Shown here in pieces: positions 1 to 5,370 of a DNA stretch of 5,669 nt; position 1 is the first letter of the stretch, and the number at the start of each line of letters is the position of its first letter. The translations under genes were made by a program, and so were the position numbers. The notes below the pieces were generated by a model. That model was given only the letters and a program-made list of their open reading frames with translations. It was not told the DNA's origin and did no database searches. This DNA comes from CF-161 sp035259145 (GTDB taxonomy: Bacteria; Chloroflexota; Dormibacteria; Dormibacterales; Dormibacteraceae). Location: assembly GCA_035259145.1 (NCBI GenBank), contig DATFWQ010000076.1, forward strand, positions 1 to 5,669, read 5' to 3'.

Positions 1-1
1 C

Positions 2-175
2 GATGCCATGCAGTACGCGAGGGGGCCGCTGCCATTGCGCGAGCTCATGACGCGACTGAGCCCGAGCGCACAGGCTCAGGCTTGGGCCGAGATCGAGCGC
101 ACCCTCGCGCAGTTCGTCGGTCCCACCGGCTACGACTCGCCTTGTGAGGCGCTGATCGGGGTGGGCATGAAATAA
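2..175 (+). CDS. C-terminal end of probable SAM-dependent methyltransferase (5' partial)
   Basis: An open frame enters from the left edge and ends at TAA 173-175, giving 57 residues. The sequence runs through RELMTRLSPS, then an amphipathic AQAWAEIERTLAQF helix, and closes with GPTGYDSPCEALIGVGMK. This helix followed by a 'F-x-GP-x-G-(F/Y)-x-(S/A)-P-x-E-x-L-(I/V)-x-x-G-x-K' ending is the usual last helix and last beta-strands of class I Rossmann-fold methyltransferases of the UbiE/Methyltransf_11 kind. The SAM-binding motifs would lie upstream, outside the window, so substrate and true length are unknown. The frame is seen directly; the family call rests on the C-terminal pattern only. No other gene in the window appears functionally tied to it. 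Confidence 0.72.
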   Translation, partial: DAMQYARGPLPLRELMTRLSPSAQAQAWAEIERTLAQFVGPTGYDSPCEALIGVGMK

Positions 176-324
176 CTGGGCATGGCCAAGACCGGGGCCT
201 GCGCGCCTTCCGCGGCTCGCGGAGACGACGTGCTCGAGGCCGCCGAGTCACGCGCTGGCTGGAAGGTAATCCTGCGACGTTGCAGCCAGCCCGGTCAGTA
301 GTCTCATAGACTACACCACACTAC
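176..324. other. Intergenic region upstream of the toxin-antitoxin cassette
   Basis: This gap holds two inverted repeats and the antitoxin control region. A small hairpin at 209-223 (TCCGCG, loop GCT, CGCGGA) lies about 33 bases after the methyltransferase stop but has no T-tract. A wider inverted repeat pairs GCTGGCTG at 254-261 with CAGCCAGC at 283-290. A 39-codon ATG frame (182-301) is open, but it has no convincing ribosome binding site and resembles nothing I know, so I do not call it a gene. Confidence 0.6.
298..324 (+). promoter_or_regulatory. Candidate autoregulatory operator of the toxin-antitoxin pair
   Basis: GTAGTCTCATAGACTAC at 298-314 is a perfect inverted repeat with 7-base arms around CAT. 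The half-site ACTAC at 310-314 recurs at 320-324, exactly 10 bases (one helical turn) further on and directly against the ATG at 325. Ribbon-helix-helix antitoxins commonly repress their own operon by binding short repeated half-sites at about one-turn spacing, and the first gene encodes such a protein. TAGACT (307-312) fits the TANNNT form of a -10 element and lies inside the repeat, so binding here would block transcription. No clear -35 is seen; TTGCAG at 280-285 sits too far away. The repeats are seen directly; the operator role is inferred. Confidence 0.5.
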
Positions 325-759
325 ATGCCATCAACCGCATCGCCCAAGCCCTTCTCGGTCCGGATGAGCCAGGGCACGCTCGCCCGTTTGGAAGCTGACG
401 CCCGCCGGAGGGGCGAGCCCAAGGCCCGCATCGCCGAGAGGCTGATCGACGAAGGCCTTCGGATGGCCGATCATCCCGGCATCGTCTTTCGGGACGGCCC
501 GGCCGGTCGTCGCGCCGCCCTGGCGGCAGGTCCCGACGTCTGGGAGGTAATCGAAGCGCTCAGGGGCAGCGGACTCACCGGCGAGAAGGCTGTCGAGGCC
601 ACTGCCCGATGGGGAGCTCTCACGTTGGCAGAGGTGAGAGCGGCAATCCGCTATTACGGCGACTTCCGCGATGAAATAGACGACCGGATACTCGTCAATC
701 GAGCGGAGGCCGAGCGCTTACGTGAGGCCTGGGAGCGAGCGCAGGCCGCGCTCGCTTGA
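325..759 (+). CDS. Ribbon-helix-helix / DUF433 antitoxin
   Basis: This 144-residue protein is the likely antitoxin of the pair with the next gene. Residues about 9-47 (KPFSVRMSQGTLARLEADA and onward to AERLIDEGLRM) look like a ribbon-helix-helix DNA-binding segment: a short strand, then two helices. Residues about 49-112 match the DUF433 pattern HPGIVFRDGPAGRRAALAAG, followed by DVWEVIEAL and LAEVRAAIRYYGDF. The charged, helical tail from about 113 to 144 is where VapB-type antitoxins usually wrap the toxin. The ATG at 325 is chosen because it precedes the DNA-binding segment by a normal distance. No Shine-Dalgarno sequence precedes it, so translation may be leaderless or nearly so. Its stop overlaps the toxin start, as expected for a coupled antitoxin-toxin operon. 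Family assignment is from recalled motifs; antitoxin activity is inferred from family and order. Confidence 0.85.
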   Translation: MPSTASPKPFSVRMSQGTLARLEADARRRGEPKARIAERLIDEGLRMADHPGIVFRDGPAGRRAALAAGPDVWEVIEALRGSGLTGEKAVEATARWGALTLAEVRAAIRYYGDFRDEIDDRILVNRAEAERLREAWERAQAALA

Positions 760-1115
760 GGCTCCTCATCGATGAGATGTATCAAGCCACGGCGGCCGAG
801 CAACTTCGTGGGGGCGGCCATGACGTGGTTGCGGTCACCGAGCGAAAGGAGCTTCGCTGTCTCGCAGATTCGGCGATCTTCGCCGAGGCCCAGGCGGATC
901 GCCGAGCCGTAGTCACCGAGAACGTCGCGGATTTCGTCCCCCTAGCCGAGGAGGCTGATCAGCGGGGGCGAGCTCATCATGGACTCGTGCTCATTGATCC
1001 GGCGAAGTTCCCACGCGGGCAGTTGCGGACGGTCGGGCGTCTGGTCAAGGAGCTGGAGAGGCTGATGGCCGAGTTCCCGGGCGACGATGCCACCAGTGGC
1101 CGGCACTGGCTTTGA
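756..1115 (+). CDS. DUF5615 PIN-like toxin (probable ribonuclease)
   Basis: This 119-residue protein is the probable toxin. DUF5615 proteins have a compact PIN-like fold and are predicted metal-dependent RNases. It opens with MRLLIDE, the standard first strand with acidic residues D6 and E7. GHDVVAV follows at 21-27, then LADSAIFAEA (D38, E44) and VVTENVADF at 52-60 (T54, N56, D59), where the family usually reads TxDxDF. HHGLVLI at 75-81 and a final ...GDDATSGRHWL also fit the family, so the C-terminus looks complete. The start is TTG at 756: it overlaps the antitoxin TGA as TTGA, and the next ATG would delete the first catalytic strand. Translation is therefore probably coupled to the antitoxin. 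The gene ends only a few bases from the broken recombinase on the other strand. VTEN in place of the more common VTxD is a mild deviation. Confidence 0.85.
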   Translation: MRLLIDEMYQATAAEQLRGGGHDVVAVTERKELRCLADSAIFAEAQADRRAVVTENVADFVPLAEEADQRGRAHHGLVLIDPAKFPRGQLRTVGRLVKELERLMAEFPGDDATSGRHWL

Positions 1116-1117
1116 AA

Positions 1118-1240
1118 CGATCCTTCCTCATCCTGCTCCCGCGACGATACGCGCGCGTAGAGCACGCATTGCCTTGTAGTCGGTGCTGGGTGAGAGCATG
1201 GCCTCCGTGGATGGAGCGCGCGCGTTGTCGTCCTGCTCAT
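1118..1240 (-). pseudogene. Truncated serine recombinase, N-terminal remnant
   Basis: Read on the minus strand, 1168 down to 1118 encodes CVLYARVSSREQDEEGS. This is a near-exact match to the start of large serine recombinases (usual form VLYARVSSxEQxxEGFSIxxQ), including the nucleophilic serine of the YARVSS motif. Homology stops at about position 1118, where the frame runs into the reverse of the toxin gene, so nearly the whole protein is missing. The frame is open back to an ATG at 1240. A second ATG at 1199 follows GGAGG by only two bases and lies in another frame; one missing base near 1166 would join it to the motif. Either reading is possible. The motif is directly visible; that this is a dead fragment follows from its length (about 40 residues against several hundred). 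Confidence 0.8.
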
Positions 1241-1284
1241 GGGCTCTTGCTCTGATCGTGAATCAACGGTGCGACGAAGGCAAG

Positions 1285-1491
1285 TCAGGCGGCCTCGCGC
1301 TCATCCTCGAAGGCGATTGTCGGTGCGGTCGCCGTGCGCCAGCGAACCAGCGTGCGGAGGAATCCGACCAGGTTCTCGACGATTTGACGCGCGTCCTCCT
1401 CGGTGAGTTCGCGCTCATCTCGCGGCTGCCAGAAGGTAATCGTCAGATCGAGCAGATCCTTGGCAGATTCGTCCTGGTCGTGATCTCTCAT
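1285..1491 (-). CDS. Small conserved-looking protein preceding the recombinase remnant
   Basis: This is a 68-residue acidic protein with no signal peptide or membrane segment. The core is a helical pattern: DLLDLTITFWQPR at 12-24, then RELTEEDARQIVENLVGFLRTLVRW at about 27-51. I recall similar small hypothetical proteins (LTEEDARQIxENxxGFxxxL) directly upstream of serine recombinase genes in GC-rich genomes, but I cannot name a family or function. The recombinase remnant begins 44 bases after this stop on the same strand, which supports one former module. I chose the ATG at 1491. An in-frame ATG at 1578 would add 29 residues (MSLVSRRLLLLT...) that look unlike coding sequence and overlap a better-looking frame. 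No strong ribosome binding site is visible for either start, so expression is uncertain. Confidence 0.6.
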   Translation of the reverse strand: MRDHDQDESAKDLLDLTITFWQPRDERELTEEDARQIVENLVGFLRTLVRWRTATAPTIAFEDEREAA

Positions 1492-1499
1492 GACTATGC

Positions 1500-1666
1500 A
1501 AGTCAGAGGCGCAAGAGACGTCAATGGTTCGCGCGCCGGGGCGGTCAGCAATAACAACCTTCGGCTCACCAGCGACATCGGCGAGCAGGGCGACGTCGTC
1601 GGCGACGCGGGCGGTGTCGAAGTCGCGCCTCGAGATCAGATCTCGTCTGCCTCCGACTGCCTGAAG
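1500..1666 (-). pseudogene. Start-less coding-like stretch, possible gene remnant
   Basis: On the minus strand a frame is open from 1666 (after a TAA at 1669-1667) down to a TGA at 1417-1415. From about 1657 to 1500 it reads like real protein: RRDFDTARVADDVALL, then ADVAGEPKVVIADRPG, then ARTIDV. Third codon positions are almost all G or C across the first 20 or so of these codons, as in the genuine genes here. It has no ATG, GTG or TTG start in the coding-like part. Its lower end sits just before the ATG of the small protein at 1491. I do not recognise the family. It could be the decayed end of another gene from the recombinase module, or a chance open frame on GC-rich DNA. Confidence 0.25.
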
Positions 1667-1675
1667 TTACCGTCG

Positions 1676-2225
<550 letters not shown>

Positions 2226-2237
2226 TTCGCGAGAGTA
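2226..2237 (-). promoter_or_regulatory. Leaderless-type -10 element before the DHFR-family gene
   Basis: On the minus strand TACTCT occupies 2237-2232, six bases before the ATG at 2225. A TANNNT hexamer whose last base is at -7 places +1 exactly on the A of the ATG. That is the arrangement found for leaderless mRNAs in several high-GC bacteria, and it agrees with the absence of a Shine-Dalgarno sequence. No good -35 is visible. The spacing is seen directly; transcription from it is inferred. Confidence 0.4.
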
Positions 2238-2290
2238 CCGCCGATGGGGTTGCCGCGCAGGGTCAGCCCGCTCCAGACAAGGCCCGAGGA

Positions 2291-2452
2291 GTGATCGCCG
2301 CAGTGCATACCGTGGCAGCTGGCGAGTTCTTGCTAGTTCCGGCTGTGATCGAGCGATATCGCGCGATCCTTGGTGCCGAAGTCACTCAGGTTGCAGCTGA
2401 GTTCGGGGATGTGACCCTGGCAATCTCTGACTCCCCCGGCTCCAGAAGGTAG
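2291..2452 (+). CDS. Possible small protein (54 or 49 aa), unrecognised
   Basis: A plus-strand frame is open from 2204 and ends at TAG 2450-2452. From GTG 2291 it encodes HTVAAGEFLLVPAVIERYR, then AILGAEVTQVAAEF and GDVTLAISDSPGSRR. This alternation of hydrophobic and charged residues is more protein-like than the shadows around it. GAGGAG at 2286-2291 touches the first GTG, so GTG at 2303 (49 residues, about 11 bases after GAGGAG) is the better supported start. The pattern YRAILGAEV...FGDVTLAISD faintly recalls the first half of a VOC/glyoxalase-type domain, which would make it a remnant, but this is weak. It could equally be a chance frame. Confidence 0.25.
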   Translation: MIAAVHTVAAGEFLLVPAVIERYRAILGAEVTQVAAEFGDVTLAISDSPGSRR

Positions 2453-2619
2453 GTGTGAGTTCTAAGATCAGGTGACGCGGCCGCCCGTCACTGTTGAGAA
2501 CAGAGTCGGCCCTTCGCCTTACTCTGACGCGGCCGATAGAGCGCCCTGCGTATCGGCTTGGGCCGCGCCAGGCGCGGATAGGGAGGGCGACGCCGGTGCG
2601 CACCCTACCAATCCAACTC

Positions 2620-2784
2620 TCAGCAGACGCCGGCGGGGATCGTTTCCGACCGCGCGCGAACCGGCACCGACTTGCCCTCGCGCGTCTTGGCGTCCTCACT
2701 CGCCGTGGAAACTGCCTGCAAGTCCGGGCAGTCGAAGCCTTCGCAGCACTGATCGCCGTAGCAAATAAGGACCTCGTTGGTCAT
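2620..2784 (-). other. Possible internal translation start: 54-aa Cys-rich product from MerR residue M144
   Basis: Within the MerR gene, minus-strand AGGAGGTG (2798-2791) precedes an in-frame ATG at 2784-2782, with eight bases between AGGAGG and the ATG. This is an almost ideal ribosome binding site, stronger than any before an annotated start in this window. Translation from it would give a 54-residue protein beginning MTNEVLICYGDQCCEGFDC with five cysteines and ending AGVC. Either a separate small metal-binding-like protein is made in the same frame, or a former downstream gene has been fused to the regulator after loss of a stop codon, or the match is chance encoding of EEV. The sequence signal is direct; all three explanations are inference. 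Confidence 0.35.
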
Positions 2785-3213
2785 GATCTTCACCTCCTCA
2801 TCGGTGGGCAGCCAGTATTCGCAGTCCCCGAGGTGGCCACACTCGGTTCCTTCAAAGCGCAGGAGCCTCACGTACATGGACTCGAGCTGCCGCTTCAGTT
2901 CGTGCAGCTCGTTGACTCGACGCTCGGTCTCAGCCAGCCGGTGCGCAACGACATGGCGGAGGCGTTCGTGGTCGGGCACGTCGGCAGCATGCGCATCTGC
3001 CACCAGCGTGCGGATGTCATCGAGCGACAGGCCCAGAGCCTTGGCTCGCTGGATGAACCGGAGCCGACCGACCACACCGGATGGATAGCTGCGATACCCG
3101 TTGGCCAGCCTTTCTGCCCTCGGCAGCACACCGTGCTCCTCGTAAAACCGGACGGCCGAGGTGCGCAGCCCGACGGCCTTGGCCAGCTTGCCGACGCTGA
3201 TGCGATCGCTCAC
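2620..3213 (-). CDS. MerR-family transcriptional regulator with Cys-rich C-terminal extension
   Basis: This 197-residue DNA-binding regulator has a winged helix at residues 4-73. It contains ISVGKLAKAVGLRTSAVRFY, EEHGVL, ANGYRSY and RLRFIQRAKALGLSLDDIRTL, the classic MerR HTH and wing. A long dimerisation helix follows at about 82-118. After it come C125 and C131 (ECGHLGDC), where metal-sensing MerR proteins carry their effector loop cysteines, spaced CX5C here. No cysteine precedes residue 125. A further tail holds C151, C156, C157, C162 and C197, making the protein longer than the usual 130-150 residues. Metal sensing is likely, but the ion cannot be named. The start is GTG at 3213, forced by the HTH position and by the promoter directly upstream. 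The tail begins at M144, which has its own Shine-Dalgarno sequence (see the separate entry). Confidence 0.88.
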   Translation of the reverse strand: MSDRISVGKLAKAVGLRTSAVRFYEEHGVLPRAERLANGYRSYPSGVVGRLRFIQRAKALGLSLDDIRTLVADAHAADVPDHERLRHVVAHRLAETERRVNELHELKRQLESMYVRLLRFEGTECGHLGDCEYWLPTDEEVKIMTNEVLICYGDQCCEGFDCPDLQAVSTASEDAKTREGKSVPVRARSETIPAGVC

Positions 3214-3252
3214 GAGCCCGACTCTATACCTTCAACTTGGCTTGAAGGTCAA
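3214..3252 (-). promoter_or_regulatory. MerR-type promoter and palindromic operator
   Basis: On the minus strand, TTGACC (3252-3247) is a good -35 and TAGAGT (3226-3221) a TANNNT -10, separated by 20 bases; read as TATAGA (3228-3223) the spacer is 18. Filling the spacer is a perfect palindrome with arms ACCTTCAA (3249-3242) and TTGAAGGT (3235-3228) around a six-base centre. An over-long spacer occupied by a dyad is the defining architecture of MerR-family targets, where the activated regulator untwists the DNA to align -35 and -10. The predicted +1 falls at or within a few bases of the GTG at 3213, so the regulator mRNA would be leaderless. Autoregulation is the simplest reading. Confidence 0.75.
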
Positions 3253-3600
3253 GAGTCTTCCGGAACTCGATCCAGTGTCCAGCCAAACCGCGCTGAAACC
3301 ACTGACCCGCGGGCTGTCGGCAAGTTCCCTCACGCCGGACATGGCAGCCGCGGCCGGAGCGGGACACTTACTTCGAGTAGCCGAGTTCTAATTTCATCCA
3401 GAGAGGCAGACCAAACTGTCCTTATTGAAACGGCCAACAAGAAAAGGCCGTGGTGGGGCGTCTTCAGCTCGGACCCTCGTCAGCCCAGTAGGGCTGTGCA
3501 AAGTCGACGATTCGCCGGCCCGCCACCAGGTTGCTCGATGCCTACCGCAGCGGCCGAGGCATCCGCGACGGGCCACCGGAGAGTTTGGCCAGGAGGCATT
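3253..3600. other. Non-coding stretch between MerR promoter and ABC genes
   Basis: I see no gene here on either strand; the open frames present lack family motifs and run into the neighbouring genes in the wrong frame. The only structure noted is the weak hairpin at 3430-3451. Part of the region must be the 3' end and trailer of the ABC operon transcript. Confidence 0.6.
3427..3451 (-). terminator. Weak terminator-like hairpin downstream of the ABC genes
   Basis: On the minus strand ACGGCC (3451-3446 side) and GGCCGT (3435-3430 side) form a six-pair stem around a ten-base loop, followed by TTTCAATAAG. It lies about 150 bases after the ABC stop codon, in the right orientation. The stem is short and the T-tract poor, so this is a tentative call. 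Confidence 0.22.
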
Positions 3601-5370
3601 TCACTGAAGGGTGGACTCGATCGCCTCCTCACGCCAGAGGTGCCGCATCTCACCGCAACGCCCAAGCAGTTCCTCCAGTGTCCCTGAGTCGAGGACACGC
3701 CCATCCTTCAGCACGATCACCCGATCCGCTGACCGTAATGCCCCGCGGCGGTGCGACACCGCGAGGATCGCCATTGCTGACCGGGCCCGGAGGCGGTCCC
3801 AAAGTGCGGCCTCAGTGGGGCCATCCAGGGCGCTGGAGAGGTCGTCGATGACCGCCACCTGGACGCCGCGGGCGAGGATGCGCGCGGCCGCCGCGCGCTG
3901 GATCTGGCCTCCGCTGAGGCGGACGCCATGGCGCCCCACGAGCGTCTCCAAGCCGCTGGGGAAGCCCTCCACGTCCGACTCCAGCACCGCATCTCGCAGG
4001 GCCGAGTCCAGGTCGAGCATCTCGGGAGAGGCGCCAAGCGCGAGGTTCTCCCGCAGACTGCCCGAAACGAGCAGGGGCACCTGCGGCACATAGCCACACC
4101 GAGCCGGGACCATGAACCTGCTCGTGTTCGCGATCTCGCTCCCGTTCCAAACAACGCGCCCCGATGTGGCAGGCAGGAGGCCGAGCAGCGCCCGCAGCAA
4201 CGTCGTCTTGCCCGAGCCCACCCGGCCCACGAGCACCACGAGCTCGCCGGCCCGCAAGGTCAAGTCCACTCCGTGAACCCCCGCGGTATTCGGGCGGACA
4301 CAGGTCAGCCCCTCGACCCGCAACTCCCTGAATGGTTCCGGTGCGCTGCGAGGCGGCGTACGCAAGGCATCTTCCAGTAGCACCGGCCGCGGAGCCGCCA
4401 GGTCGCGGCTCTCGGCGCCGGGCACCAGGTCCAGCAGCCGCCGGAGTGAGATGTCGTACTGCCCCCAAAAGACGAGGTCTCCGCCCAGCCAGCTGCCCAC
4501 GGTGGCGACGGACGTCGCATACGTCACGAAGAGGCTCAGGTCGCCCACGGTGACCTGCCCGGCGCGTAGGCGCCCTGCCATCAGCAGCATTCCCAGGCCC
4601 ACCGCAAGCCCGTAGGACTGGGACGAGAAAGCCCCGATTGCCTGCGTCAGAACCGCATCACGCACGCCGGCCCGGCGCCTAGCTTCCAGCAGCAGGCGGA
4701 AGCGTCGGCTGACAGTCTCCTCCGCCCCGGCCGCGCGGATCGCGACCAGGGCGCCGAAGGCACTCCCGATCAGGCCACTCACGTCCGCGATCGACTCCTG
4801 GAGGGCGCCGCGGTATCGCCGCAATAGGGCGGCCGCCCAGCTCACACCCACGCTGATCGCCACCAGCGGGGCCATCACGATCAGCCCCAGCGCCCCGACG
4901 TTCAGGACCAAGATGGCGGTCGCGCCCACCATCACCGCGATCTCGGCCGCCTGTTCGAGGACCGACATCCCAGCCGTCACGTGCTCGGCGTCGGAGTCGA
5001 ACCGAGCGACCGCCTGGGCGGCCGGAACGGTGAGCGCCTCTGCGCCCGGTCTGCGGAGGATCCCCGCCAGCAGGTTCGCATGGCAGAGCGCGTGAAAGAT
5101 CCGGTGCCCGCGCTGATGGCTGTACCAGCCGAGAGTGCCTATGGCCGCGCCGGACACCTGAAGCGCCGCCAGCAGTGCGAGAAGCGACCACGCGTCAGGT
5201 CCCGAACTCGCTCGCGCGTGAATCGAGTCCAGGATCGCCTTCAGCACCAGGCCGGGCAGCAGGAACATGGCGTAATTCCAGGCGACGTCGGTGGCCGTGT
5301 AGAGGGCGATGGTCCGGGGCCGAAATGCGAGGAGCCGGGCGGTGAGGCGAAACCCCTCCGGGAGTCTCAA
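3601..5370 (-). CDS. ABC exporter half-transporter (permease-ATPase), degenerate Walker B glutamate
   Basis: This 589-residue inner-membrane protein fuses a six-helix transmembrane domain (residues about 20-305, with hydrophobic segments near 22-48, 61-82, 140-180, 240-265 and 275-302) to an ATPase domain (about 348-580). Visible motifs are Walker A GRVGSGKT 382-389, Q-loop Q430 in GYVPQ, signature LSGGQ 485-489, Walker B VAVIDD 505-510, D-loop SALD 513-516 and H-loop H540. The residue after the Walker B aspartate is D510, not the catalytic glutamate, as in one subunit of heterodimeric exporters such as TM287/288 and BmrCD. The start is TTG at 5370, overlapping the stop of the upstream ABC gene as TTGA, so the two are probably translationally coupled. 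The substrate cannot be read; drugs, lipids or peptides are all possible. Length is normal and the gene looks intact. Confidence 0.9.
   Translation of the reverse strand: MRLPEGFRLTARLLAFRPRTIALYTATDVAWNYAMFLLPGLVLKAILDSIHARASSGPDAWSLLALLAALQVSGAAIGTLGWYSHQRGHRIFHALCHANLLAGILRRPGAEALTVPAAQAVARFDSDAEHVTAGMSVLEQAAEIAVMVGATAILVLNVGALGLIVMAPLVAISVGVSWAAALLRRYRGALQESIADVSGLIGSAFGALVAIRAAGAEETVSRRFRLLLEARRRAGVRDAVLTQAIGAFSSQSYGLAVGLGMLLMAGRLRAGQVTVGDLSLFVTYATSVATVGSWLGGDLVFWGQYDISLRRLLDLVPGAESRDLAAPRPVLLEDALRTPPRSAPEPFRELRVEGLTCVRPNTAGVHGVDLTLRAGELVVLVGRVGSGKTTLLRALLGLLPATSGRVVWNGSEIANTSRFMVPARCGYVPQVPLLVSGSLRENLALGASPEMLDLDSALRDAVLESDVEGFPSGLETLVGRHGVRLSGGQIQRAAAARILARGVQVAVIDDLSSALDGPTEAALWDRLRARSAMAILAVSHRRGALRSADRVIVLKDGRVLDSGTLEELLGRCGEMRHLWREEAIESTLQ

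Larger units (their letters stand above)
2226..2619. other. Region between DHFR-family gene and MerR gene, no certain gene
   Basis: About 390 bases carry no confident gene on either strand. The longer open frames here are arginine/proline-rich shadows. What stands out is a possible 49-54 residue plus-strand ORF (2291-2452), a hairpin at 2472-2491 (GTGACG, eight-base loop, CGTCAC), and the 11-mer TGACGCGGCCG present twice, at 2473-2483 and 2525-2535. There is no obvious terminator for the MerR gene with a T-tract. Confidence 0.6.

Noticed and set aside
45..251. 68-codon minus-strand frame over the methyltransferase end
   Set aside because: Arg-rich shadow opposite the methyltransferase C-terminus and intergenic DNA.
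182..301. 39-codon plus-strand ORF between methyltransferase and antitoxin
   Set aside because: No ribosome binding site, no recognisable motif, and it runs into the operator palindrome; a chance frame is more likely.
262..1441. 10-mer GAAGGTAATC at 262-271 and again at 1432-1441, flanking the toxin-antitoxin cassette like a target-site duplication or att pair
   Set aside because: Several 10-mer repeats are expected by chance in a window this size. The flanking bases differ, and the second copy lies inside the small-protein gene, beyond the recombinase remnant.
1631..1645. Near-palindrome CGAGATC-A-GATCTCG between the small protein and the DHFR-family gene
   Set aside because: A one-base centre cannot form a hairpin. 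It has no T-tract or promoter nearby and lies in a coding-like stretch, so a regulatory role has no further support.
3393..3607. Short frames on both strands between the MerR promoter and the ABC stop
   Set aside because: Low-complexity Arg/Gly/Pro composition, no motifs, no start signals; I regard the stretch as non-coding.
2494..3687. Long 397-codon plus-strand frame
   Set aside because: It runs antisense through the whole MerR gene and its promoter, shows no family motif, and is a typical GC-rich shadow of the opposite strand.
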